A program made the position numbers and the translations under genes. 64,000 bases of DNA, taken from Astropecten irregularis. Its lineage: Eukaryota; Echinodermata; Asteroidea; Paxillosida; Astropectinidae. Shown in pieces: positions 23,524 through 36,200 of this stretch. How positions within the stretch are numbered: the stretch's first letter is position 1; each line of letters starts with the position of its first letter. The stretch covers positions 12,896,001-12,960,000 of the forward strand of contig OZ020248.1 in NCBI GenBank assembly GCA_963971285.1, read 5' to 3'. The notes beneath the pieces are model-generated. The model was not told where the DNA came from. It did no database searches and was given only the letters and a program-made list of their open reading frames with translations.

Positions 23524-24414
23524 GGCCCTACATTTACTTGATTATGCAACCATGCTAAATGCACTGTATGCTTTTTAAGTATTATGTAACCCTAACCCTT
23601 TGCACCTGCCAAGTCACGACCTGCTTACCACACATTACCACAGTCCTCACATGGGAACTGAATCATAAAATGCTGTGTTGTGGTATTCAGGTACCACCAT
23701 ATGTGGTAAACTCTGCTATGCAGAGGGTTAGGGTTAACAACACCATTGTTGTACATAATGATCAATGGTTTTTTAATTGACCAGGCATCTGTCAAAAACA
23801 AACATTCGGAATGATCTGTACAAATTGCCATGCAAGATTTTACAAGTTTTATACTATGCTGCATGTAAAAGGATTGATAACAGTAATAGTCTTTTTTCCA
23901 GACTGGGGTTTGGCATGTTAATACTGTCCCCCCCAAAAAGAGAAGAAATCAATGGCTGACAATTCCTTAGAAAAAGCCCACATATCGCATTTAACATTTA
24001 AGTTTTACAGGATGGGATCGAGGTTCGTACATTTGTTTGCAACCTTTTACTCTCAAATGATAGCTGACCAATACACAATTACACATTCATGTTTATTATA
24101 ATGGAAGAAACCAAATAAAACAGCATGGGTTATTTGACAAAATCAAGACAGTTCGATATTATTGTAGCCTTTTCCCCCATATTAACATTGTTAGAACATG
24201 TATACCAGTAGTTTACTTTGCTCGACTGCAAAATCATATTATTGTTAACTATTAAATCTTTTGGTGTATCATTTGGTACAGCCTATTAATTTTTAATTAC
24301 AAAGGATTTTTCCTTAAAAGTCCCTTAATATTCAAAAAAATAAAAATAATAATAATCACATGGGAAACTGGCTGGATTCATTTTAAGTCGCTCAAAAATT
24401 AACAATGAAAAACA

Positions 24415-24535
24415 GCTTGTAGGGGGACTTGAACCTGGGACAGTAATGGGTACCCATATGATATACCAGGGCATGGCGGGTTCGAATCTTGCTCCACTGG
24501 CTCGGTAAATTTTTCTTTGTTCACTTTTCGATGAG
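24415..24535 (+). repeat. tRNA-derived SINE relic
   Basis: The B box GGGTTCGAATC at about 24478 is followed by the family tail GTAAATTTTTCTTTGTTCAC. A second reversed B-box-like block (GGGGGACTTGAACCTGGGA) lies just upstream. Confidence 0.55.
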
Positions 24536-27208
24536 CAAAATTCAACTCTTAAGTCGAGTACTCTGTAAACATGCAAATCAGAACTGTGAAAATATTAATT
24601 TTACGTACACAGTTTTGATACAATGCAATTTAACTCTCCTTCATAATGGTTGAGCAACACTGCCTAACACCAACTACAAGTTCCCAAACAACATCCACAA
24701 ACAATAATTGTCTAAATTTTAATACAGTCAAAAAATTAATAACTAGGCCTAATTACAAATTAATTATGTACCATTTTAAAGTAATGGCAGCAGTGTCAAT
24801 CTTTTAGAATACATAGATATTTTCAATCATTGCACTTTATTCTAATTACACAAAGTAACAAAACAAAAACACACAAAAAAAAAAATCTTAAGTACAGGTG
24901 CTATATTGTGTTAGAATTGCAACTGCCTTAAAAAAAGAAAAGAAATCAACAATTTCAGGTATTAGTTTTCCACACAAAACCGCAGCTTTTCAAATTAATT
25001 TCCAATTATAAGACCCTACCTTTCATCAATCCAAAAGAAAAACATTATTTTATACAATCAACTAGTGTCGTATTAATGTGGGCGGAGCAAGGAGAGGTCA
25101 GGTGAGGTGGGTGGGCGGAGGGGGTGGAAGGAAAAATTACCTATAACTAACACCTATGTGGTATAACTCACTGGCTCTATTGTTAAACATACAGGTGAAT
25201 ACAGCATTGCAATTGTTTCAAGATTTAATAATATTTCAAGGCATTTTTAAAAGATACTCAAAAAGTCTACTTTTTGTAGAATGTGGAAACGGCCAAGATT
25301 CTGCTAAGGTAACGCTGGCAGCTACACCATTCCTGTAGAAATATAAGTTGAGCAATTGTCGTGGCTACTTTCATGCAAGGTGATACCGTTACTTTATATT
25401 TTACATTACACCAAACTACATCAGCTGACCAGACCCTAAATAATCTTTATGTCCTTATTCTGGTTCCCTGCCCAAAGATTCCCTGAAGACTCTTATAAAC
25501 AATCTTAGGATTGACTGAGAAAATTTGGAGATTCTTGGTCTGGAAACCAGACTACATATGTCCTTAGCAACAAGAGGTCAACATGGGCCTGACTAAAGGT
25601 CAACTCTGCCACACCAACCTGTATTTTGGTATCCTACAACTAATGTGGTATCAATTTTACTGTTGATTGTGCACTAAATAGCTCATAGCTCAAACTAATG
25701 CACTAAAAAGATTAGTTAACCAACACAAGGACAGCCTCTCTCTAAGAAATGAATATTCATATTAATCAGCAGCCAATCAGCAGTCACTAAACTTGGCAGG
25801 TAGGGAGCCCTCTACTGGCAACAAACCAATATTTCTGTCGCTATCTTTAAATAACTTTTTACACATTATTTACAAATTGATTCTTAGTTGACAACTACCA
25901 CTTATTTTTGAACTTTCAAACTAAGATTAGTAAGATCTACGTGCTAGTCTGAAACTTTTTTCAACATATTATGGTAATTAGATTTCACATAAAACAATGG
26001 CAGATGACAATATTTCTTCATCTTAATTTTTCCTTTTTGTTTTTTTTCTCAAGGTTGAATGAACCAAAACAATAGGTGGAAGCTTTCCTTTCAAAATAAC
26101 TCGCCTGAAAATTAACACGAAATAAAATCCCTGCCAAGAATACTGCTCTTTATATTTCACTTCTGTCCGTCCGACCGAAATTCACCATATAATACAATTA
26201 TTTACAGTACATGTTCACAATAATTATTTGCAAAAATTCCATCCCCGTCCCATATATTTTTCATATATATCTATATATATATTTATATGACTTTCTTCAG
26301 ACAACTCTATACCAACTGATTTTGTTTGCCTTTTTAAATAGAGTACAAAATAAAGTTGTAGTTCTTCTTTGGAATAATTTAAAAAAAGAAAACTGCCGGA
26401 GTTCCACTGATCGGTGCAAATTCTGCAGCACATTTTTATCAAGAGCAGCTTAAAACTGGTTAGCACTGAGCTTGCAATGTTGAAATTCAAGGACACGAAA
26501 CAAATTTTTTTTTTTTGAAAATTGGAATGCAGCGCCATTATAACCAAACAACTTGATGGCGTAAAACACTCAACGGCATACATATTTGTTTGCAAACTTG
26601 TGGCGCAGAAATGGTGAAGATTAAAAGTTAGGCAATTTCTTTTTGGTCGGGGGAGGGGGAGGGAGGGGTTACGGCTGCAGACGCTGGCCTATCTCATCTA
26701 GATTTCTACCTTTCTCTGATGTACAGTGTATTAAGCTTTTCAACGTGCTCGGAACTGTACACAACTCAAAACACCTCGCACAGAGATTGTGGCATGCGAT
26801 TGGAGGACAGGGAGTCACATGATACTGCTGTTTCCGCGGTAATACCTCGCAAACAAAAAAAGACTATTCCGCAGGTCTTCACATAGTAACCAATGATATT
26901 GCCCCCATAAAAACCACCGCATTGCACATTACCTGTGCACAGTACCACAATCTATGTCCAAGTAAGCATCACAAAATATACAGAATGCTATCACCCGTGG
27001 TATAGTAAAACTATCCTAGCTCCCTCTGTGCCTATTGACTAGCAGACTATACCATATCCCAAAAGGCTTTTTCAAAGCTCCATGGATCATTCTCACTGAA
27101 CAACGCTCATAGCAATAAATATATATATATAATATAGCCTATAGCCCTGTATTTAATACGGATTTGTAAGGGGTCAAGAGGTCAAAGGTAATTCTCATTG
27201 GTCGGAGG

Positions 27209-27280
27209 TCAAAGGTCCCAGCTGAAGAGGTGGTGCTTGATGAGCATGTCTTGGACGCTGTCCTTCAAGGTTGCTGGTTT
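27209..27280 (-). CDS. SGSM3: SGSM3 last coding exon
   Basis: 23 codons and [21 protein letters not shown] then FSWDL. Human ends [16 protein letters not shown], so the stop is two residues earlier. The acceptor is TGACAG. Confidence 0.94.
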   Translation of the reverse strand, partial: KPATLKDSVQDMLIKHHLFSWDL

Positions 27281-30200
27281 CTGTCAGACAAAAAAAAGAA
27301 AAACAAATTTATGAAAACTTCCGAAATTTCGGTAACAAATCACATTAACAGTTGGCAGTTTTTAGCCAAATGGAACTTCTGGAAGGCAGATTAAGGCAGG
27401 TCATCCCCAAATTTCTCTCTTTAAATTTCTTACCAACCCCTTTAAAGTGGACCATTCCACCAGGTTGAGGCAGGATTTGTACGGTGTACATGTAGCATCA
27501 GCAGACTTGTACCATTCTATTGTAGGTCATTCCACCTGGGGCCAACTTCATAGAGTTGCTGAGCACAAAAATTCTCAATAAAAACCGGAATAACAACCAA
27601 TTGTCCATGTGTTGTGTATCACTTGCAATTGTTCTTTGGCTGTTGTTCGCTGACCATGAATATCAAATCGAATTTTCAGTGGTGGTTTGTTTTATTGGGC
27701 AAGCAATTTTCGTGCTAAGCAATTTTTTGCGCTAAGCATCTGTATGAAATTGGCCCCAGGTTGGGGCAGGGCCCTCGACAAGCACAGGCCCTATACCTAT
27801 AAACCTTGAGCTATAGTCACAACATAACAATCCAGTCTATGGATATCGCTGCAATCACTGGCTTGTGGCTACCATAGGTGTGTGTGTGTTATTTGCAGCC
27901 ACAGCCCCAGCCACTAGGTTTCCTGTTCTCCCTTCATTCCTTACCCCGATGTGGACGACGCCCTTCTTGACGGGGATCTCCCAGTCCTGCGACAGGTTGA
28001 AGGCAAACCGGGACAGGATGCGCAGCTCGCACTTGATCTGCACCCAGCCGGGACTGCGCAGGAAGGACCAAGGGTAGTACCACTTCTCCACTACCTTCTC
28101 GGAAGAGCACAGGCACTCCAACCACAGGTGGAGAACTTGTTCACTGTAACAAGGAAAAAACAATCAAGTGGGCACATACAAATATTACTCACAGGATGAA
28201 CCTTTATTACCAAGGATGTGTCGCACAATGCAAGTTATAAACTGCTGCAAAATGCTCACCAACCAAAATAATGACCTGAAATATTTACAAGTTACAGTAC
28301 AGGATTGGTAACATACCCAAACAGAAATGTTCACAGATTTACGTATAACTTTCAAATTTTCACAGGTTTATTATTTCGGCATTCTCCTCTGTTACACTAC
28401 CTTTAATGTCGAAGACGGGCTAAGTATCTAATAGATAAAGTCAATGGCAAAAGAATGACCGATCGGTCAGTTACACTCACTTGAGCCCCTGGCAGATAAG
28501 GGAGCGCAGCTTGACGTCCATCTGAGCGTGGGCCGAGTCGTGGGTCAGATTGACCGACTGGACCGATCTGTACAGCAACTCCTCGGGGGTCAGGACTTTG
28601 CCATCCTCGTCCAGCCGGAAGGTCTTGCAGAGCACCAGCCGGGAGTAGACCGACTCAAAATCCTTCTCTACTTCTTTGCAGCTTGCCTAGGAGGGCAAAT
28701 CATAAGGTACTAAAGTAAGACAGATAATCACGATCAGGTTTTCCTGGTGCCAAGGGAAATCTCTGTGAAAGAAGCTCCAAATGTCTTATGGAACAGATGA
28801 GGCGACACCTAGGCAATAAACCAAGGGCACCAAAGAAATGGTCATGGACACTGGGGCAATGACTAGGGGCACTAAGGCAATGAACAGGGACACCAATGAA
28901 ATGATCAGGGGCAGTGGAGCAATCACCAATGGCACCAGGGGTCGTTTTTACCAAACTCATCATAACTTACTATCAATCGTAGGAATTATAATGCATTGCA
29001 GCCCCACGTAGGATACAATGGGTTATACTTCATAACTCGAGTTATGATCAATCGTATGGCTTCGTGAAATCGACCCAAGGACAATGATGGGAGGCGTTAA
29101 GGCATTGACCAGGGGCACCAAGTCAGTGGCAAAGTGAACCAAAGCAAAGACCAGGGCCACCACGGCAATGGCTAAGGGCACAATTGGCAACGATAAGGGC
29201 CACCACGGCAGTGGCAAGGTGAACCTAAGCAAAGACCAGGGCCACAAAGGCAATGACTAAGGGCACCAAGGCAGTTACCAGGGGCACCAAGGCAGTGGCA
29301 AGGTGAACCTAAGCAAAGACCAGGGCCACAAAGGCAATGACTAAGAGCACCAAGGCAGTTACCAGGGGCACCAAGGCAGTGGCAAGGTGAACCTAAGCAA
29401 AGACCAGGGCCACAAAGGCAATGACTAAGGGCACCAAGGCAGTTACCAGGGGCACCAAGGCAGTGGCAAGGTGAACCTAAGCAAAGACCAGGGCCACAAA
29501 GGCAATGACTAAGGGCACCAAGGCATTAATTGACCAGGAGCACCAAGGCAGTGGCAAGGTGAACCTAAGCAAAGACCAGGGCCACAAAGGCAATGACTTA
29601 GGGCACCAAGGCAGTTACCAGGGGCACCAAGGCAGTGGCAAGGTGAACCTAAGCAAAGACCAGGGCCACAAAGGCAATGACTAAGGGCACCAAGGCATTA
29701 ATTGACCAGGGGCACCAAGGCAGTGGCAAGGTGAACCTAAGCAAAGACCAGGGCCACAAAGGCAATGACTAAGGGCACCAAGGCAGTTACCAGGGGCACC
29801 AAGGCAGTGGCAAGGTGAACCTAAGCAAAGAACAGGGCCACAAAGGCAATGACTAAGGGCACCAAGGCAGTTACCAGGGGCACCAAGGCAGTGGCAAGGT
29901 GAACCTCAGCAAAGAACAGGGCCACAAAGGCAATGACTAAGGGCACCAAGGCAGTTACCAGGGGCACCAAGGCAGTGGCAAGGTGAACCTAAGCAAAGAC
30001 CAGGGCCACAAAGGCAATGACTAAGGGCACCAAGGCAGTGACCAAGGACACCAAGGCACCTCAGTGTCTTTATTTAACTTGTTAACTATCCTCAGATGAA
30101 TTTTGATATTCAATATGACAATTCACACCTAAAGCCTAATAGCAGACTTTGGTCATCCTAAATTCATATAAACCATCTGCTGAATCTCTTGCTGTGGCAC

Positions 30201-33200
30201 TGACCTCTTCAATAAAGAGCCATGGGTGACAGGGACCTCCAAGGACAGAGGGTTGCTTCAGTCCATGCTCAAACAGACTCTTCAGAGTTGGACACAACCT
30301 GCAGGGAAAAAAATAAGAGAAAAATCATCATCATGACAGAACAACATCACAGACACACAGACACACAATATGTGGTACATACATTTCAATAGCGTGATTA
30401 AAAACTTGACAAGTCGACTTGTCGTGACTTTAACGTTCACGACTTGTTGACTTTCAAAATTCAATAAGCACCCAGCAATACAGAATAGTATATGTTTGTT
30501 TGGGGTATGTATTTCTTTCTTTGTTTTTCATTCATTGTCTCTACGTTATGAGTTTGGCACATCAGTATTCAAGACCTCCATGCATATTAGAGTTAAAAGA
30601 TCACTTTTACCAAAGTGCCTGGATAAATGCACAAACTTTATCCAAGAACACTACCAACACAGGTCATTCAGTGTAAACTCTCCAAGGAATACAGGGACTT
30701 ACGTTCCCCTGACTAGATCCGTGATGGTCTCCGTGACTGAATCGTCACCTGCACACGTGTACTGCTTACTCCTCTCATCCAAAAGCTCCACAAACTTGGC
30801 CGGAAACCAACCTTGAGATAAAAAAAACACCACCAACATTTGTTATAAAATACCTTCTCGCTGCATCAAACAATATTAGAGTTTTTAAGATGAAGTCATA
30901 CTTTGGTTTTTGCCAAAGAAATGCCGATTCATGGAGGCTAAAATATCAAGACAGATACAGTAACAGTCATCTGTGAAATTTCGAGTCCCATACGGTGCCC
31001 ACTTTTTGAGAAAACAGTGAAAGATGCTAAAAGTATTTTCAAATCTATTCACAGGAGTTTTTGTCTCACCCCGAGATGAAAACTAATTTTAATAGTCTTT
31101 GGTTTTACCCTTTTCTGAATAAATACACCATTTCAAGTAGAAAATTGTTAAAAGTAATCTACCATCACCATCTTTATACCCTGTATAAAGTTAAAGGTAA
31201 ATCTGTGAAGATTTCTGTTTTGGTATGCTACCAAAGTATGATAGTACCTTTAAAGTGCAAGTATGCTCTTGCCATTGTTCATACTTCCAGTCAGCAGTTT
31301 CTTTTAAACTTAAATTTTGTTATCCCTTTAAATGTTCCATTTATCCATTTTTATCTATTTTACTGCCCGTTTTACATTTTACATTGTCTTTTACGTATTT
31401 CTTGTTTTGCATATTGATCGTTTTACATTTGCTTGTCATTTGGAGCAAAATTTTGTTAAATTTCCACTGTATTTTTATGATACTGTTGGCTGAATTAATA
31501 TCTATCTATCTATCAAATGCATGAGGCAAGTCTGTGGAAAAAATGAAGCAAGTCTGTGGAAACAAATCCCAAAGTCATGGATCGGAGAACTGTACAGAAG
31601 ACAACGGTTTTTAAAGGGGAAGGACAAATGCCTTGGAGATGATGAGAAAATAAGATTCAAGTTTCGAGACTCTATGATCTGTGGGCTACAATAGCAGTTG
31701 CACATAATTATGATGACTTATCGACTGAGACCACTGGCCGTGCATCAGTTAATGAGTTATGGATTTTCAATGGCACCACAAGCATGGATTGTTGACTACA
31801 GGGAGGGGGCCGTCATGGGGGTGGACAGCTCAGATATGGCAACTTTGACAGGCAACTTGGAGGCAACCAACTACACTGCATGCAAGAGGAAAATCCTTGC
31901 TGGTACAAAAGTCAGTTTTCTGGTAGTTTCTACCTATTCCCAAAAAAAGGACGGCACATGGAAATTGGAGATTGCTGGGAACTTGTCTCGTGTGGCATGG
32001 GCCTCACACTAAAAAGTTTCACTATAGAGAGGTTTCCATCACAAGGCAAAATAGACCGAGCAGTAGAGCAGTAGATTAATATTCCATAGGTCTCGGGTTC
32101 ATGTCCAACTTCAGTCATTGATCGATCAACTTTATGGAAAGAATGTACAATTTCTGATTTACCTCGAAGACCGTTCAGCTCGCCCACCCAACAGTGTTCA
32201 TCTTTTTGTGAAATGATCTGCAAAAGATAACCATGTGTGAATGGGTGAAATTTAAACAAATACATGTACATATGAAATGATAATCAAACCATAAATCAAA
32301 TGAATTAAAAAATTAGTCAATCAATGAATTGATGAATTAATCAATGAATCAAGCAAGCAAGCAAAGAAACAATCAGTCAATCAGCAATCTACAAATCAAT
32401 AAACCAACCGACCAAGCAAGTAATCGATTGGTTCAATGAAAAGACTCTTTCCTATACAGTCATATCACTCATGGATCAAAGTTAGATTCATGTCAAGTTT
32501 TCACAAGCAATTCAATTTAATAATCAATTAATTCCTAAAACGTGCCCTAGGAACAGTCTTTGAAGGTAGTATCATACTTTGGTAAGAAACCAAAACAGGA
32601 AATGTTCACAGATTTAGGGTATGAAGATGGTGGTGGTAGAAACATACCGTTAACATTTTTCTGCCTGAAATGGTGTATTTATCCAGAAATTAGTCAAACA
32701 ACGACCGGAAATCTTTTTGATCTTTTAAAAGATCATAAATAAAAGAGAAAAGACTTAAGAAATACTGTGGCTGTTTTTCACTGTTTTCTCAAAAAGTGGC
32801 CAAAGTATGATATTGCCTTTAAGTTGCGGTTCAAGGTTGGTTTTTGAGCAAAGCTTTGAAAACTGACGATAAAAGGGATACCATTTGTAAAACTACCTCC
32901 ACTGTTCGAGCAAGAGCACCGGAGGGATTCCTCAAGCTGGATTCACAAAACACTGTGATTCAACTTAAGATGAGGGTAGAGGTGGGCAAGTTTTTTTCAG
33001 GAGAAGGCACCAAAGGAAAGGGGGTAGGGGGTGTTCAAAGATCAAAGGTGGACAGCAACAAAGTGGTTCCTAACTTCGACAGAATGTTCTACATTCAAGG
33101 CTGGTCTTAGTGCTTTGTGAAGTCAGATATTTTTGATGTGGTTGATCAAACTGACCGTGATGATGTCATTCTTGCGGAAGCCCAGCTCATCGTCATCGTG

Positions 33201-36200
33201 CCGCTCAAAGTCCAGGAGAGCCTTGGCACGGCGTCTCCTGTTCCTCGTCACATCCACAAACTGCTCATGGTCTTTCTGGTGACTCTCCAGGGAGTAATCC
33301 GGAGTCAGGGGCTGCCAAACAAGGAAACAGGAGGAGGGAACAAATGAGGATAAGCTAAGCAAACAGATTTGCAGGCTAAAAGTCCCAAGCAGTAATAGTT
33401 CCATGGCATTTTGGAAGGTGACTGACTGCTATAGTGCTGAGCTAAATGTGTCTGTCCTAAGCAAATTTCAATGGCTTAGCAGGTATATGAAAATGAGCCA
33501 ACTACACACCCGGTGTCCTAGTCTCAGGTGTCCTGGGTGCTCAAGTGTCCAGGTGACCAAATAAGGTAATACACTTGGGTAAGCCGGACACCTGAGACTG
33601 TGACACCGGTTCAAATCCAGCTCCGGATGACATTTGAATTTTGTAAAATTTATTTTTATTTGGCTAGGTGCCTCCCTTTCTGACATTTCACATAATGAAC
33701 CTTCTTCCAAAGACCAACACTAAGCAGTGTCTAAAGCCCTGTCCGCACTGGACTATTTTGGGACAAAGTTACTGAGACGCTGGGTACTTTACCCATTTTA
33801 AGTCCAGTGCAGACGTCTCAGGAAGTCTTCCTCTCAATTACTTTTCCCGACCTGCGCATTTGATTCTACTGGCCACCTTCTGCCCAGGAAGAATTCCCAA
33901 GACACTTTACTCACGACGAAAAGTCCAGTGCAGACAGTGCGAATCGGTAACCATCACAAGCCTAGTATTTACAGCTCGGTAATACTTCTGCGCATGCATG
34001 GTTATGTTAACAGAGTCGAAAGCCCAAGTGTGGACACCAGTTTAAAGGCATTTTCTTCGGACGCGGACAAAGTACTCCAGCCATCAAGCCTCAAATCAAG
34101 ATACAGTGCCTTGGCTCTTGGGGGATTCCTAATTTCTGAGGAGACAGACAAATGCGCTCACAATTTTGGCATTCTTGGGGTCGATGGACTGGAAGTGTCT
34201 GCCGATCTGCAAGATGGATTCTCGGAGGTCCGACACCAGCTCCGTCTGTCGGATGTTCTTGGCTTTTAGATCTTCACTCTCGTTCAGTCCTGCACAGTGG
34301 AGGATAGTAGAAGGTGAGAATAAACGTTGTCAGCTCTTTAGCAGTGGGGTCCAGGATGATTCAACACAGCAGGAATGTGTATGACACATCATCATAATGA
34401 TTCTTTCCCCACCTTTTACCTTTAGGGTCCCTGGTTCGAATCCCGCCAGGTCACAATGTGATTTAGAATGTGAGTCCCCTTAACCCGGGCAAAATATCAT
34501 TGAAACCGTTACAATAAGCAAAAATTATTCACATACGATTGCAGACTTTTTTTTTTGCTTACGGCAAAAAAACTATCTTTCTCGCTACGCGCTAAGCAAG
34601 TTTCTGCAGAATGCATATGAAAGCACGTTAGCAGAAAATAATCACGGTTACCCTAGAAATTCTTCGCTATAAACCAGTAGGCTTGCTTATGGATTCCATG
34701 AAAATTATATTTCACACATAACAGTAAGCGCAAAAATAGGCCGTAGCGAATTCCATGAAATTGGCCCCTGATCTCTGGGAGTTTTCCTCCTACATCAACA
34801 ACCTTCCTTTTTTTAGTCTTGCCTGCCACACTTCTTGGTCCATACAGTGTATGACATAACGTTTCCAAAAAAACATTGGATATTATCCCAACATAATAAT
34901 AAATGGAATGAAGAGAAACAAAACACTTTGGGTAGGCATCAGAGTAAATCCATCTCTTGCATATTCATGAGCTTGTCTCAACAGCCCAATGGTCAAAATT
35001 TTCATTGAGTTAGCTGGGAAATACCTTGCAGAATAAGCCTTTCACGAGTTGAAATTGAACAATGTCTCGTACACTGAATTCTTTCAATGTACGTACACAT
35101 CAAAGGATGAATTCTCCAGACAAAAAGACACTGTTGCTATTATCACATGATTACAGATACATAACAGACGTCTTACACCAATGCACTGTTCATAATGGAT
35201 AAGAATGGCACAAAGGAACCAGTCCATTCTAGAGATGGGTATTGCTATGCAAAAGCTTGCCCCGAATCATGTGATATAGCAACAGAGTCTTTAGTGTGGG
35301 AAATTCAATTTGGGGTGTTTATGTGCAATGTAAGAAGTCTGTGTACCAGATACTATTCAGATTTAACTGGCAAATGGCTTATTTAAAAAATTATTCTGTA
35401 ACCCTTATCTGAAAGTGAAAAAAGAAACATTTTCAAGGCTGCTGAACAGTCTCAGCAGGAATTGATGAACGTTTGGTGATTTGTTTCTTACCGAAGAGGC
35501 TCCCCATGAAGGATTTCTTCCTGTGAAGCTGCCGTTTGTGGATGTGCTGAAATGACAAGAAAAGAAAGTTCAGTCTTAGGTTAGCCTCCGCAAACTGATA
35601 GCAAGGTCTTAAAGGTAGTACAGTGGTATCATACTTTGGTAGAGTACTGAAACAAATATTTTCACAGATTTACCCATAACTTGCAGGGTATGAAGATGGT
35701 GATGGTAGAAAACCATTATGTACATAATGATAACATTAATATATTTATAGCTATCTGTGACAAATGTACGCTTGTGTTTTCTCACTGTATAAATAATCAC
35801 AACATTGAATAAATGTCCTCATGAATGAAAATTTTTCTGCCTGAAATGCTGTATTTATCCAGAAAAGAAAAAAAAATTTAAGATCTTTTAAAGAAAGAAA
35901 TATACGGTGAAATGACTTAAGAAATACTTTGGACATTTCTCACTGTTTCCTCAAAAAGTGGGCACTGTATGGGACTGGAAGTACCGTACAGATGCTCTAG
36001 ACATCAACTGAGCTATCCAGCCCTACGTCTATGGTGTCCCTAACAGTCAATTATCTTTGTTCGTTTGGCAGTCAGAAGCCACGAAACCACTCACATACCG
36101 CTATATCCCAAGGATCATTTATAAAGATACATGCAGCATTAGCAATGCTGCAACCAGAGAAATAGTACATGGGGGATCACTCAAAGTCTGGATGCAGCTT

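Larger units (their letters stand above)
22656..27208. other. Intergenic region between convergent H1 and SGSM3
   Basis: It contains the H1 3' UTR, two small inverted-repeat elements (23407-23523, 23586-23738), a tRNA-SINE relic at about 24415-24530 and TA-rich runs at 26262-26288 and 27117-27132. The far end probably includes the SGSM3 3' UTR on the minus strand. A TTTAAT (minus-strand ATTAAA) lies at 27152-27157, 52 bases past that stop, but I cannot say if it is used. Confidence 0.5.

Noticed and set aside
23586-23738. Interstitial telomere
   Set aside because: Only two repeats on each side and in inverted orientation; this is more likely a small inverted-repeat element.
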